64,000 nt of DNA from Patescibacteria group bacterium (GCA_028704945.1 JAQWEL010000004.1:1-64000), one strand, 5' to 3'; positions 42,738 to 53,412 are shown, counted from the stretch's first letter. Numbers and translations are program-made. Notes: generated by a model from the sequence alone, not told the origin.

Positions 42738-44213
42738 TTATTTATCAGATAGTCCTGGGATAATCCGTTTAATTGAGCTTAATTGGAAACGACGCGAATA
42801 TTGCTTAATGCGATCTTTGGCTTTTTTAGTTTTAACGAATTTTAACCAATCATGGTTTGGACCTTTACGGCCCTTTTCGATAATTATTTCCACGACGTCA
42901 CCATTGGTAAGCTCAGAATCTATCTGCGATATTTTTCCATTTACCAAAGCCGACGATGATTTATTGCCGATTTCAGTGTGGACAGCATAAGCTAAATCAA
43001 TCGGCGTCGAACCGCGCGGCAAATCATAAACATCGCCTTTGGGAGTGTAAACAAAAATTCTATCACGGAAAACATTTAACTTGACCGTTTGGATGAATTC
43101 GTCGGTGTTTTTTGAATCTTTTTGAGCATCTAAAATTTCTTGAACCCAGCGCATCGGTTGATTTTTGCCATAACCGTCATGCAATTTATTCTTATAATTA
43201 ACGTGAGCGCTAATGCCATATTGGGCTTCTTCATGCATTTCGTCGGTGCGAATTTGAAACTCGGTTGCTTTGCCGCCAGGACCAAACACAGTGGTGTGCA
43301 AACTCCGATAACCATTTGGTTTAGGAACAGCAATGTAATCTTTGAAACGATTATAATTTGGTCTCCACAGCGAATGAATGATACCGAGAGTATTGTAACA
43401 ATCAGCCACGGTCGGTACAATCACTCGCAAGGCAAAAACGTCATAAATTTCATCAAATTTACGATGTTTATTTTTCATTTTTTGCCAAATACTATATAAA
43501 TGTTTGAATCGACCCTCAATTTTATGTTCAATGTCAGCCTTGGTCAATTCGACTGATAACATTTTTTTTAACAGTTCAATATATTCATTTAATTCAGTTC
43601 TCTGTTCGACCTCATATCGATATTCTAAGTCTTTGTATTCATCAGGTTGGAGATGTTTAAAGCAAATATCTTCCATTTGCCATTTTAATGACCAAACGCC
43701 TAATAACCCAGCAATCGGAGCATATATTTCTAAGGTTTCTTGGCAGATGCGTTGGCGTTTTTTTTCTTCTACGCCTTCAAGCGTCCTTAAATTATGAAGA
43801 CGATCAGCGAATTTGATTAAGATAACTCTGATGTCTTCAGCCATAGCTAAAAACATTTTTCTTAAAGATTCGCGATAACGTTCTTCGCCACGATATTTTA
43901 TTTTAGACAATTTAGTGACCCCTTCGACCAAATAAGCTATTTCTTCACCAAATGTTTTTTTGACCTCTTCGAAAGTTGTGGCAGTATCCTCAGGCACATC
44001 ATGAAGCAGTCCGGCAGCAATGGTCGGGATGTCAGCTTTGATTTGCGCCAAAGTAAAGGCGGTGTTAAGGGGGTGGATGATATAAGGTTCACCAGTCTTA
44101 CGAATCTGTCCGTCATGCGCCTTAAAAGCAAAATTATAAGCTCTAACTATGACAGTCGTGTCAGCTTGTGGATCGTTTTCTTTAATTTTTTGGACGACCT
44201 GTTCAATAGTCAT
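42738..44213 (-). CDS. rel: RelA/SpoT-family (p)ppGpp synthetase/hydrolase
   Basis: 491 aa. HD hydrolase domain (HPLNTAFTL, AGLLHDVPEDT, KFADRLHNLRTL), synthetase domain (YDVFALRVIV, RFKDYIAVPKPNGYRSLHTTVF, EFQIRTDEMHEEAQYGISAH) and a TGS domain (VYTPKGDVYDLPRGSTPIDLAYAVHTEIG). It stops after TGS, without the ACT/RRM end of long Rel proteins (~700+ aa), as seen in reduced genomes. Start at ATG 44213; a longer frame reaches 44252 but adds only a hydrophobic stretch. Confidence 0.92.
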   Translation of the reverse strand: MTIEQVVQKIKENDPQADTTVIVRAYNFAFKAHDGQIRKTGEPYIIHPLNTAFTLAQIKADIPTIAAGLLHDVPEDTATTFEEVKKTFGEEIAYLVEGVTKLSKIKYRGEERYRESLRKMFLAMAEDIRVILIKFADRLHNLRTLEGVEEKKRQRICQETLEIYAPIAGLLGVWSLKWQMEDICFKHLQPDEYKDLEYRYEVEQRTELNEYIELLKKMLSVELTKADIEHKIEGRFKHLYSIWQKMKNKHRKFDEIYDVFALRVIVPTVADCYNTLGIIHSLWRPNYNRFKDYIAVPKPNGYRSLHTTVFGPGGKATEFQIRTDEMHEEAQYGISAHVNYKNKLHDGYGKNQPMRWVQEILDAQKDSKNTDEFIQTVKLNVFRDRIFVYTPKGDVYDLPRGSTPIDLAYAVHTEIGNKSSSALVNGKISQIDSELTNGDVVEIIIEKGRKGPNHDWLKFVKTKKAKDRIKQYSRRFQLSSIKRIIPGLSDK

Positions 44214-44220
44214 AAACAAC

Positions 44221-44249
44221 TTGTAACTTAATAATGGTAATGTTATAAT
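44221..44249 (+). promoter_or_regulatory. Promoter of the 891-aa surface gene
   Basis: TTGTAA (44221-44226), 17-bp spacer, extended TGT-TATAAT (TATAAT at 44244-44249). Confidence 0.75.
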
Positions 44250-44284
44250 CATTATAGATTTGACTTAACAATTAGTCAAAACCC

Positions 44285-46960
44285 ATGAATAAATTTATCA
44301 ATCGCCATCGTCAAACAATAGGCACAGCCTTAATTTTGTTAGGTTTTGTTTTTGTTGTGACAATGGTTTTTTTTATAAAATCAACCACCGTGTTAGCTGC
44401 TGATGCTTCGGTTGGCACAGGACAAGTTGATATTTGGAGTGATCAATACTCTCAAGATCAAGTCGGCTTTACCTCTTTTGAAGACATCGGTATGGGCAAG
44501 CGCGATCCAAGAAGAATTATTGCTGCCGCTATCAATGTTATGCTTGGTTTTATGGGGGTAGTGGCTACTTGTTTTATAATTTACGGCGGTTGGCTTTGGA
44601 TGAATGCTAAAGGCAATGAGGCCCAGATTGAAAAAGCTAGAACATTATTAAAAAATTCTATTATCGGACTTTTGATAATACTATCAGCTTTTGCTTTAGC
44701 AATCTATATTACCAGGGTTCTGCTGGGGATTACGGATGGTAAGAGTGCTGGTGTCGGAAATAGTTTCAGTGGAAATAATTTTTCTGGTTCCAGTGGAGCC
44801 TCGGCTTTGGGTGGTGGAATTATTAAAAGTGTTTATCCTGCGCCTAATCAAACTGATGTTCCACGAAATACCGGCATCTTAGTGACTTTTAAAGAAGCAA
44901 TTGATCCCGCTACAATCTGTGATAAAGTTTCTGGTGGTAAATGTGATACCGACGCTAAAATTTTAACTGACAACATAAAAATATTTGCCAATGATAGCCA
45001 GTTGAATAAAGTTAGCGGTATTAGCAAGCAACTGGGTAGTACTAGCAGTATTGAATTGGTTGATGCTTTTGTTAAATCGATTGATAATTACACTTATTTA
45101 TTTAAACCAGTAGAAGTAATCGGTTTGCCGACTGATAATGTTTGGTATAGCGTTGAGATGACTAAAAATATTAAAAAACACAACGCCAAAGATGCTTTTA
45201 CTAAAGGTAATTTTTCTTGGAAATTTGAAGTTTCTTCAAAAATTGATTTAACCCCTCCAAAAGTAACTGACTTAATTTTCCCTTATCCTGATAATAGTCA
45301 GGACACGGTCGGTTCAATTGAACCCGCTAAAGCCGCCTCTGCTTCATTTGTGTTAAAAGAAATACCACAAGCAGCGTCTGTTAATCGTGTTAGTTATGTC
45401 AAACTTAATCCATCAGCTTCAGAAATAAATATAGCTAATCCAGACACTAATACTTGCTCAGGCCAGATGGATATCTCTATAAATAACACTTCGCCATACA
45501 CAGCCAATATTGATTACAATAACATGGCGGGCAAGGTTAACGAGCCCAATAAAGCGATTGTTGATAGATTTATTGAAACCGCCTGCGGGTTTAATGTTGA
45601 AATTGATCCGGGTTTTCAGGCTGGCCATGCTTGGCGCTTGGATTTGTCTGCTAAAAGATCATCTGACTTTTTAACTGTTGGTTTGATTAAATATACGTTC
45701 GTAACTAACAATCCGGCTGAGTCTGAAATAGCAATCGGGTCTACGCTTGAAGAAACTGTTGCTGCTATCGCCACTAAATTACGATTTAATCAGATGGTTA
45801 ATGTTTATTTGGAAGCAAATAATAAAATAAAATTAATTGCCAAAACTCCTGGCGAAGCTGGCAATAAATTAATCTTGTCGTCAAATCTGGATTCGTCAGC
45901 CATTGTCATTGATGATTTTAGCGGTGGAGCTGATGAAAACAAAAAAATGAATATTAATGATAAACAAGATCAGCCTAAGAACGCTATTATCCAAATAAAT
46001 TTTAATGAATCGATTGATCCAGCTTTTGTTTCCGGTAGTTCTGAGGATGTTAAGGATGTTATTAGGGTGATAGATAAAAAAACCAATACGCGTATCGCTG
46101 GTAATTTTATCGTGTCTAATGATTTTAAAACAGTTGAATTTATTCCTAAAGAAGAATGTGGGGTTAATGGTTGTGGAGAAACTGTGTATTGTTTGCCTGG
46201 CGAATCAGAAATAGTAGTGGAGCTTGTAGCCGCTAGGCTAACTGCCTCTTGTACAGGCGCAGCTGATTGCGGGCCAAGATCTCCTTTTGATGTTTGCCAA
46301 ACTAATATTTGCGTTGATAAAGATGGAGTTAAATATCCTGAGGGTCAATCAGGCAGCGGTATTACCGACTTAGCTAAAAATTCTCTTGATGGAAATGCTA
46401 ATAGCCAAGCTGAAGGACCAGGGGATTGGTTTAATGCTAATTTGCCTACACTAAAGCGAGGCGATAATTTCCGTTGGTCATTTTGGACATCGGCCAATCT
46501 TGATATTACGCCCCCCGCAATTGTTGAAGTAAAACCAGAGCTAAATGCCGCTGGAGTCGGCTTGTATGATCCGGTAACGATTGAATTCAATAAATTAATG
46601 CTTTCTAATAGTTTAACAACCGGTGAAGTAACAATTAAAAAAGGTGATAAAGAAGTTAAACATCAATTAGTTAATTTATGGTCTTTGGATAATTCTATTT
46701 TGGCTTATTGGGTTAGCAAAAATGATTTGGCTACCGGTCAAACTGGTTCCCAACTGCCTGATCGTTCTATTGCGGTTATCGGTCATTCTCCATTTAAAGA
46801 TGCTTCATTATTTAAAGCTCAGGTCGGGTCAGGCGTAAAAGATATTTATCAAAATTGTTTTAAGCCTTGCGCTGGTGTTGCTTGCAATGCGGATGTAATT
46901 AATTCAAGTTGTTGCGCTGGCAATCCTTCTAAAACTACTAATGATGGCAAGTGCCCTTAA
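44285..46960 (+). CDS. Giant surface protein 1: TrbC/VirB2-like membrane module plus Ig-like domains
   Basis: 891 aa. Hydrophobic segment 12-35, then two helices (80-104, 123-147) with the sequence ...DPRRIIAAAINVMLGFMG...IYGGWLWMNAKGNEAQIEKA... typical of the pilin-like TrbC/VirB2 modules in CPR proteins. After ~150 a Gly/Ser linker leads to Big_5/SbsA-like Ig domains (IKSVYPAPNQTDVPRNTGILVTFKEAID, cut at ~185-215; further copies near 310, 560 and 750). The C-terminus has paired Cys (CFKPCAGVACNADVINSSCC). It is a paralogue of the next gene. Likely a membrane-anchored external protein. Confidence 0.8.
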   Translation: MNKFINRHRQTIGTALILLGFVFVVTMVFFIKSTTVLAADASVGTGQVDIWSDQYSQDQVGFTSFEDIGMGKRDPRRIIAAAINVMLGFMGVVATCFIIYGGWLWMNAKGNEAQIEKARTLLKNSIIGLLIILSAFALAIYITRVLLGITDGKSAGVGNSFSGNNFSGSSGASALGGGIIKSVYPAPNQTDVPRNTGILVTFKEAIDPATICDKVSGGKCDTDAKILTDNIKIFANDSQLNKVSGISKQLGSTSSIELVDAFVKSIDNYTYLFKPVEVIGLPTDNVWYSVEMTKNIKKHNAKDAFTKGNFSWKFEVSSKIDLTPPKVTDLIFPYPDNSQDTVGSIEPAKAASASFVLKEIPQAASVNRVSYVKLNPSASEINIANPDTNTCSGQMDISINNTSPYTANIDYNNMAGKVNEPNKAIVDRFIETACGFNVEIDPGFQAGHAWRLDLSAKRSSDFLTVGLIKYTFVTNNPAESEIAIGSTLEETVAAIATKLRFNQMVNVYLEANNKIKLIAKTPGEAGNKLILSSNLDSSAIVIDDFSGGADENKKMNINDKQDQPKNAIIQINFNESIDPAFVSGSSEDVKDVIRVIDKKTNTRIAGNFIVSNDFKTVEFIPKEECGVNGCGETVYCLPGESEIVVELVAARLTASCTGAADCGPRSPFDVCQTNICVDKDGVKYPEGQSGSGITDLAKNSLDGNANSQAEGPGDWFNANLPTLKRGDNFRWSFWTSANLDITPPAIVEVKPELNAAGVGLYDPVTIEFNKLMLSNSLTTGEVTIKKGDKEVKHQLVNLWSLDNSILAYWVSKNDLATGQTGSQLPDRSIAVIGHSPFKDASLFKAQVGSGVKDIYQNCFKPCAGVACNADVINSSCCAGNPSKTTNDGKCP

Positions 46961-46969
46961 TTTTTTATT

Positions 46970-49900
46970 ATGTCAGGCGATAAATTAAAAATATTTTATA
47001 AAAAGATAACGATTATTTGTTTGTTTTTAATTTCGGCAATCGGCTTTTTTTATCCAATTACTAATGTAATGGCCGAAACTTTAAACAGAGTTGATGTTTG
47101 GTCTGATCCGTATTCTACGGAGCAAGTCGGCTTTGCTGCTTTTAAAGAAATCGGCTTAGGTACGCGCGATCCAAGAAGGATTATTGCTGCTGGAATTAAT
47201 GTTTTGTTAGGCTTTGCCGGTGTAGTGGCTATCTGCTTTATAATTTACGGCGGTTGGATTTGGATGAATGCTAAGGGCAATGAAGCTCAGGTTGAAAAAG
47301 CTAAAAAATTATTAAAAAATGCTGTTATCGGTTTGTTAATTATTTTGTCAGCCTTTGCATTATCTATTTATATCACCAGGGTTCTTTTAGGAATTACTGA
47401 TGGTACTAGCGCTGGTGTTGAAACTGGTTGCCAAACTGGGCAAAGCAGAAGTTGCGGCTGTAGTGGCTTACAGGCTTGTTCAGACGGGCAGTGGGGGGCA
47501 TGTGTTGGGTCAGATTGCGGTGGCAGTAACCCGGGACAGTATTGTGACGGTAATGTGCTTACCCCGACTTGTGAGGCTGATAATAGTAATTGTGGCGTTA
47601 ATGAATATTGTGACGCTACGAGTTGTCGCTGTCTTAAGGGGGGTGGGCTTGGATCTTCTTGTAATGGAGATACCTCTACCAGCACGGCTGCTTGCCAACC
47701 GGACCAGACTAAATGCGGACAATATTTAAAATGTGATGCGACTTCTTGCACCTGTGTTGGCGGGCCAGTCATTGAAGGCATTACCCCGCAAGGCGGTTAT
47801 TGCGATGGATCATTGTCAACGCCTTGTTTATCTGATGATGATTGTAAAACATTTAATCCGACAACCTGTAACCGCAAAAATCCAAATATCGCGACCGGTA
47901 ACTTAGTTACAGTCAGGGGTCGTTATTTTGGCAACTATGATACAGCTAAAAGTAAAGTTCTGTTGCCCGCTACAACAGGTTTCGTCGAGGCTAATTTAGC
48001 TGATACTGTAAATCCTGATTGTTCTGGAGGCTGGACTGACACTCAAATCGTAGTGGTAGCACCGGCAGGCATCAAGGATGGAGCCGTAAAGGTTGAGTCT
48101 GTTAATGGTGAAGATATTTCTAATGATAGTGTCGGACCGCAATTAGCTGATGCTAAGGTTAATGAATTAGAGCGTCCCGGACTTTGTAAGCTTTCCAAGG
48201 AAAAGGGAATTTTTGGGGACAAAATTGATTATTATGGATTAAATTTACAAAATTCAACCGGTTTTTTTGGTAATTTTTTTCAAAATTATCAAGGTGATCA
48301 ATCTATTTTTCAAGATAAGCTAAAAGGTTCTGTTACTGTGCCAAATATTGAATCTCGCGATACTACTACTTATGTTTTAAAGACTAATAAAGCCGCCAGT
48401 AATTTTTTAGATTTTAGTAAATTAGCTGACGCTATGTCAGGACCAGCAATCAATAATTTTGAACCTAAAGATGGTCCTGCCGGTCAATATGTAACTATTC
48501 GTGGAACAGGTTTTGGTATTAAGAAGAACGACAGCAAAGTGATTTTTGGCGACATTGAAGCTGATTATTCGTTTCCAGCCGTTTGCGCCGAAAGTGTTTG
48601 GAGCGACAATGAAATAGTTGTTAAAGTGCCGAAAGGTTTGACTGATAATAATTATAAATTAACAGTTATTGTTGGTTCTGATCGCGCCGAGTCACTTGAT
48701 AATTTTGTTTATGATTCTAACAAAGATTTAACGCCAGGTTTGTGCAAGCTTGAACCAAATTTAGCGGCTGGCAATGATGACATAAATTTATATGGAGAAT
48801 ATTTTGGCAGGTTAGATGATTATTCTAAGATAATTTTTCAAAACAATTTAGAACGTCAGCGAACTAATAAGCTGTGTATCGGTGGAGCTGATAATGGCCA
48901 AAGTTGCAATTCTGATACTGACTGTGACTCTGGTAAATGTCAATCAGAAATTTCTTTTTGGGCGATTGATACTAAGGCAACCACTAAAATTGAACGAGCT
49001 ACCACTAAAATTCCAGCTGAAGCTATTACTGGTCCAGTAAGATTATCTAAAAATCAAACTGGCTTATTGAGTAACAGTTTGAATTTGACCATCGGTCAAT
49101 GCTCTAAGGATGAACAATGCGGTAATGGCAATATCTGCTGCCAAATTGGTTCTCCTTTAGCTGGTACTTGTCAGTCAAATAAAGAAAAATGTTTTGGCAC
49201 AAATGATAATTGTGTGTTTGAATGGGGATTTGGCACTGGTTCCGCTGGCAAATGTCCTGAAGATCGACCTAACTCTTGCCAAGATGGAACTTGCTGTAAA
49301 GCTATCTGCGCTTATGACAAAAATTTGGGTAAAACGACTTGTATGGATGGAGAATCTTGTGGCGGTTATGGTGTTGGGCAATGTTTAGATGCTAATACTT
49401 GCCCGAATTCTCCAGGTAAATGCAGCTTTAGCGATGCTGGGGAGAAAATTCAAGGTTCAAGTTGTGATTGTACGATTTTAGGCTATGTCGGCGCTGAATA
49501 TGATGTTAATCTTAATAAGTGCGTTAAGTTTAGCTATAATTGTTCTCTTAATATGAAAGTTGATGACGTTGACGGTAATCAGGTTGACGCTTATTGTGCG
49601 GACTATGCTGGACAGCCACGTTGGCACATTGATAGCGATAAAATTTGTCCCAACGGTTTTACTAAAGCAGCTGGCAACAATAGCCTGTGTGTTGATGTTA
49701 ATAGTTTTTGCCAGTTATGCAATAGCAATTATAAATGCATTGATCAAGACGGGCTCGGTGTTTGCGCTTCGCCATACCCTGTTTGTCCATCACAATTTAC
49801 TTGCCAAGCTGGTTCTTGCACGCAAGAAAAAAAAGGTTCTTGTGAGTGTTGCTGTGACAAGCAACAAAATAAGACGGACGGCACCAATCCAGCTTGTTGC

Positions 49901-52525
49901 GCTCCGTTGACTTGCGATAATGAATGCGGAGCGGGTGGTGATTTTGGTAGTTGCTCAGGTTGCGCTAATGTTGGTTCAACTCAAGCTGAGCATGATGCTG
50001 CTTGTAATTGCACTGGCAATTCTGGAAAATTTTGCGATATTTCAGTCGCTGGAGGGGTTTGTCGAGATTGTTCACAAATTGGTGATAGTACAAAATGCAC
50101 CAGCCATAATGCTTGTTGTGTTGATTTTAAAAAAGGTAACGCTTGTACTGGTGTTAAAGAAACGAAGATTTTTGAAAATAATATTGGTTTTTGCGCTTAT
50201 TTTGATTGTGGTGATAATTGCCAAGCAGCCGGTAAAGATAAAAAATATTCAGAAGTTAAGAATTGCCAAGGCTCATGCGCTATCAGTTGCGATGGTAGTG
50301 GTAGCGCCGGCTGTCAGAAAGATTTAAATCTTTGCCCGGCTGACAAACCGGTTTGTGGCAACGATTGTCTTTGTAAAGAGTCTGGTGAAAAGCCTGGCGA
50401 CCCTTGTTCATCGCCTAAAGACGGGCAGTGTAGTTTATTTTGTGGCAACATTTATGCTTGCCGCGGTTCTTTGGGTTGCACCGGACTTGATTGTAACGGG
50501 CAACCAGATGAAAAAACTTGCCGATGTTGCTGTAATCCGCATAACCAATCTAATGATCCAAGTTCAGCTGATTATGATAAATGTAAAGCCGTTGGTAAAG
50601 GTAATTTGTCTTGCCAAGCTAATGCCGGTGATTGTACTGGTAATGAACGCGGCTTGTGTTGCGGTTGTAGTGGAGATGATGAATGCGGTTTACCTAATGA
50701 GGTTGGTTGCGGCAAAGATCGCTGTTGCCATCCAAGGCCGGTTGTCGAGCAAATGGTGCCAGCCAGCAATGCTGATAATGTCTGTCGCAACCCTTTGATT
50801 AGAGCCGACTTTTCTCAACAAATGGATAAAGGTTCTTTTTTGACTAATATGATTTTGGTCGGTGATTTTTTGGATGAAACTTGCCCAGAAGGCACAAGTC
50901 TATTGGCAACGGCTGATACTAGCGGTAATTGGTTTACGAATGTGGTTAAGACTATCAAAGATTGGTTAGCAACTCTTGTCGGTTTAAATAATGAAGTCGT
51001 CGCGGCTAGCGGACATAATTATTGCTTAGTTAATGGCGGCATAGCTGTCAGCGATTTTCAGGATGCTAATAAAAATAAAACTAACGCTTATTATCAAATT
51101 AGATCAGTCCTTAATCCCGGCATAAAATATTATGTAATCATTAAGGGTGATTCTCAATTAAATAGTCAAAGTGGCATTAAGTCTATTAATCGGATTGGTC
51201 TTAAAGGAGAAAATTTAACAGCAGAAACGTCTTTTAATGGTTTGGAATTTCCTAACGCGCAAATTTGGTCTTTTACTACCGGATATGATATTTGCACTAT
51301 TAGTAATATTGAAGTTAGTCCTAGTCAGCATTTATTTCAGAAAAAAGATGAAAAATATTCTTTTTTTGCCGTTGCTAAAACTGATAACGGTCAGCCGATA
51401 GTTTCAACCAATGAATATGCTTGGAACTGGGAATGGTCGGTTGATGATCCTTTAATCGCAACTTTATCAGCCGATGAAACCATTCCAGAAATGGCTGAAG
51501 GAACACCAACTAAGTCTAACAATGGCCAAACTTTCGGCTATGCTAAGGCTTATATTACGGCTGATACTGTCAGCCCGATGTCAACCGCCGGACAGTTTTA
51601 TGAAGGTCAAACGCTTTTGATCGTGTTTTTGTGTAATAATCCTTGGCCGCCAGTTAACAACGTTAACACTTGGCCAATCAAATGGATTGATAGCTCTGAT
51701 AATTGTAAAATTTGTTATGACAAAACTACTGGTCAGACAAAAAATTGTACCCCAGCTGATTGTTTGAATAATGATTTCTCAATTTATTATTGTCGTGATA
51801 AAGCAACTGATAAAACCAAAGATGATTTACCGTCGATTGATAAAAATTCACCTATCAATGGTTATTATCTTTATGTTGAAAATAGTAAATGGAAAGAGGT
51901 TATAAAGAGTTATTATTTCTTTAGGGACAAGCTGCCTGATGTACCAACTGGTATTAAATCGGAAAATAGCGATAATAAGCTTGGTGGTAGTGCTAAAATA
52001 AGCTGGAATATTTCGGCCGGTAAAAAATATAAAATTTATTACGGCACAGCTTCTAAAGGTTATTCAGCTTCGGTGGAAGCATTAAAATCTCCGACCATTA
52101 TAACTGGTTTAAAAAATAATCAGACTTATTATTTTGCCGTTACTTATATTGATGATAATGCCAATGAATCATCTTATTCAAACGAATCAAAATTATTAGT
52201 CGGCGATGTTGTCCCACCATCAGCTCCAGCAGAATTTTCTGGTTTGATAACCAAAAAACAGGCCGATGGTTTGATTAATTTGGCTTGGCGGCAAGAGAAA
52301 ATAGATGTTGTTAAGTATATTATTGAATATGGTCCCAGTGTAATGCCGGCTGTTAGTGTTGATTTAGGTTTAAAAAATAATTTTAAATTAGATAAGCTTA
52401 CTAATTTAAATACTTCTGACTATTATTTTAAATTATATGCTGTCGATGCTTTTGGTAATAAAAGCGCCGCCGCTAATTTAAAATGCGCTAAGGCTTGCGC
52501 TCAAGCTAAATGTGTTTGCCAATAG
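46970..52525 (+). CDS. Giant surface protein 2: TrbC/VirB2-like module, IPT/TIG, Cys-rich and FN3-like regions
   Basis: 1851 aa. The first ~150 residues match protein 1 closely (same DPRRIIAAG, IYGGWIWMNAKGNEAQVEKAKKLLKNA). Then a Cys/Gly-rich segment (~155-270), IPT/TIG-like domains (~275-385 and ~505-590), a long Cys-rich region (~690-1240) with knottin-like spacing, and a C-terminal FN3-like pair (about 1640-1851; ISWNISAGKKYKIYYG...NQTYYFAVTYIDDNANESSYSNES). It could be the longest adhesin in the window. The 9-nt gap to protein 1 indicates one operon. Confidence 0.8.
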   Translation: MSGDKLKIFYKKITIICLFLISAIGFFYPITNVMAETLNRVDVWSDPYSTEQVGFAAFKEIGLGTRDPRRIIAAGINVLLGFAGVVAICFIIYGGWIWMNAKGNEAQVEKAKKLLKNAVIGLLIILSAFALSIYITRVLLGITDGTSAGVETGCQTGQSRSCGCSGLQACSDGQWGACVGSDCGGSNPGQYCDGNVLTPTCEADNSNCGVNEYCDATSCRCLKGGGLGSSCNGDTSTSTAACQPDQTKCGQYLKCDATSCTCVGGPVIEGITPQGGYCDGSLSTPCLSDDDCKTFNPTTCNRKNPNIATGNLVTVRGRYFGNYDTAKSKVLLPATTGFVEANLADTVNPDCSGGWTDTQIVVVAPAGIKDGAVKVESVNGEDISNDSVGPQLADAKVNELERPGLCKLSKEKGIFGDKIDYYGLNLQNSTGFFGNFFQNYQGDQSIFQDKLKGSVTVPNIESRDTTTYVLKTNKAASNFLDFSKLADAMSGPAINNFEPKDGPAGQYVTIRGTGFGIKKNDSKVIFGDIEADYSFPAVCAESVWSDNEIVVKVPKGLTDNNYKLTVIVGSDRAESLDNFVYDSNKDLTPGLCKLEPNLAAGNDDINLYGEYFGRLDDYSKIIFQNNLERQRTNKLCIGGADNGQSCNSDTDCDSGKCQSEISFWAIDTKATTKIERATTKIPAEAITGPVRLSKNQTGLLSNSLNLTIGQCSKDEQCGNGNICCQIGSPLAGTCQSNKEKCFGTNDNCVFEWGFGTGSAGKCPEDRPNSCQDGTCCKAICAYDKNLGKTTCMDGESCGGYGVGQCLDANTCPNSPGKCSFSDAGEKIQGSSCDCTILGYVGAEYDVNLNKCVKFSYNCSLNMKVDDVDGNQVDAYCADYAGQPRWHIDSDKICPNGFTKAAGNNSLCVDVNSFCQLCNSNYKCIDQDGLGVCASPYPVCPSQFTCQAGSCTQEKKGSCECCCDKQQNKTDGTNPACCAPLTCDNECGAGGDFGSCSGCANVGSTQAEHDAACNCTGNSGKFCDISVAGGVCRDCSQIGDSTKCTSHNACCVDFKKGNACTGVKETKIFENNIGFCAYFDCGDNCQAAGKDKKYSEVKNCQGSCAISCDGSGSAGCQKDLNLCPADKPVCGNDCLCKESGEKPGDPCSSPKDGQCSLFCGNIYACRGSLGCTGLDCNGQPDEKTCRCCCNPHNQSNDPSSADYDKCKAVGKGNLSCQANAGDCTGNERGLCCGCSGDDECGLPNEVGCGKDRCCHPRPVVEQMVPASNADNVCRNPLIRADFSQQMDKGSFLTNMILVGDFLDETCPEGTSLLATADTSGNWFTNVVKTIKDWLATLVGLNNEVVAASGHNYCLVNGGIAVSDFQDANKNKTNAYYQIRSVLNPGIKYYVIIKGDSQLNSQSGIKSINRIGLKGENLTAETSFNGLEFPNAQIWSFTTGYDICTISNIEVSPSQHLFQKKDEKYSFFAVAKTDNGQPIVSTNEYAWNWEWSVDDPLIATLSADETIPEMAEGTPTKSNNGQTFGYAKAYITADTVSPMSTAGQFYEGQTLLIVFLCNNPWPPVNNVNTWPIKWIDSSDNCKICYDKTTGQTKNCTPADCLNNDFSIYYCRDKATDKTKDDLPSIDKNSPINGYYLYVENSKWKEVIKSYYFFRDKLPDVPTGIKSENSDNKLGGSAKISWNISAGKKYKIYYGTASKGYSASVEALKSPTIITGLKNNQTYYFAVTYIDDNANESSYSNESKLLVGDVVPPSAPAEFSGLITKKQADGLINLAWRQEKIDVVKYIIEYGPSVMPAVSVDLGLKNNFKLDKLTNLNTSDYYFKLYAVDAFGNKSAAANLKCAKACAQAKCVCQ

Positions 52526-52530
52526 TCTTT

Positions 52531-52559
52531 TTGGCAAAATTAGTAAGAGGTGTTATAAT
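52531..52559 (+). promoter_or_regulatory. Promoter of the TSP3-protein operon
   Basis: TTGGCA (52531-52536), 17-bp spacer, extended TGT-TATAAT (52554-52559), only 17 bp before the ATG. Confidence 0.75.
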
Positions 52560-52576
52560 AAAAAAATACTATAATT

Positions 52577-53398
52577 ATGTTTGATAATTATCCACCAAAA
52601 ACAAATAGTGGTAGTCTTGGGCAAGCGAAGCCCGAAGACATTTTTGCTGACTTAGAACAAAACGCTAATAATCGCTCTGATAATTTTGTTAAGAAGTCGC
52701 CAATCAGCGCTTCTCAATCGTCCGCAAGACCAATAGCTACTCAAATAGGACAGAATCAAATGGGACCAGCGGCTCAGTATGGTAATGTTGATAATTCCCA
52801 AATTCCAAGCTATCAATCAGGCGGTGGAAATAGTTTAAAATATTTAATTATTGGCGTTGTGACTTTTGCAGTTTTATTGGGCGGCGGTTTTTATATTTAT
52901 CAAACGGTTTTAGTGCCTAAATTTTCCAATACTAATAATAGCCAGATTAATGAAAATAATCAGCCACTCGTTGAGGAGAAAAATAATTTGAATAGTGATG
53001 GCGGACAAGAAGTCGATGCTGGTGTTTTACCTCCAGAAAACATGGCTACTAGCTCCGAATTAACAACTGAAACACCATCAAGCTCTATCACGACGGTTTC
53101 AAGTAGCTTATCTTATTCTGATGCTACTAGCACGGGTAATTTATCCGGCGGAGAAGCTGTTGATCAGACAGTTGATTCTGACAATGATGGTTTGACTGAC
53201 GTGAGAGAGATTGAACTAGGCATTAATCCTAATAAAATTGATAGCGATGATGACGGTTTATTGGATTACGAAGAAGTAGAAGTATGGAAAACCAATCCAT
53301 TGGTTAGGGATACGGATGGAGATGGTTATTCCGATGGTGATGAAGTTAAAAATAAATATAATCCTAACGGTCCAGGTAAAGCAATAATTAACAAGTAA
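52577..53398 (+). CDS. Membrane protein with thrombospondin type-3 repeats, 1
   Basis: 273 aa. Cytosolic Gln/Ser/Pro-rich N-terminus, one membrane helix (88-111), a Ser/Thr-rich linker, and Ca2+-binding TSP3 repeats at ~198-268 (DSDNDGLTDVREI, DSDDDGLLDYEEV, DTDGDGYSDGDEV). Type II topology places the repeats outside. Start of the ybeY-dgkA-ftsA operon. Confidence 0.8.
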   Translation: MFDNYPPKTNSGSLGQAKPEDIFADLEQNANNRSDNFVKKSPISASQSSARPIATQIGQNQMGPAAQYGNVDNSQIPSYQSGGGNSLKYLIIGVVTFAVLLGGGFYIYQTVLVPKFSNTNNSQINENNQPLVEEKNNLNSDGGQEVDAGVLPPENMATSSELTTETPSSSITTVSSSLSYSDATSTGNLSGGEAVDQTVDSDNDGLTDVREIELGINPNKIDSDDDGLLDYEEVEVWKTNPLVRDTDGDGYSDGDEVKNKYNPNGPGKAIINK

Positions 53399-53412
53399 AA
53401 TAGCTAATAATT

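Noticed and set aside
47368-47781. 137-codon minus-strand frame, plus other long frames opposite and in the shifted frames of the Cys-rich gene (49560-50798)
   Set aside because: Produced by skewed codon use for Cys and Gly in the real 1851-aa gene.
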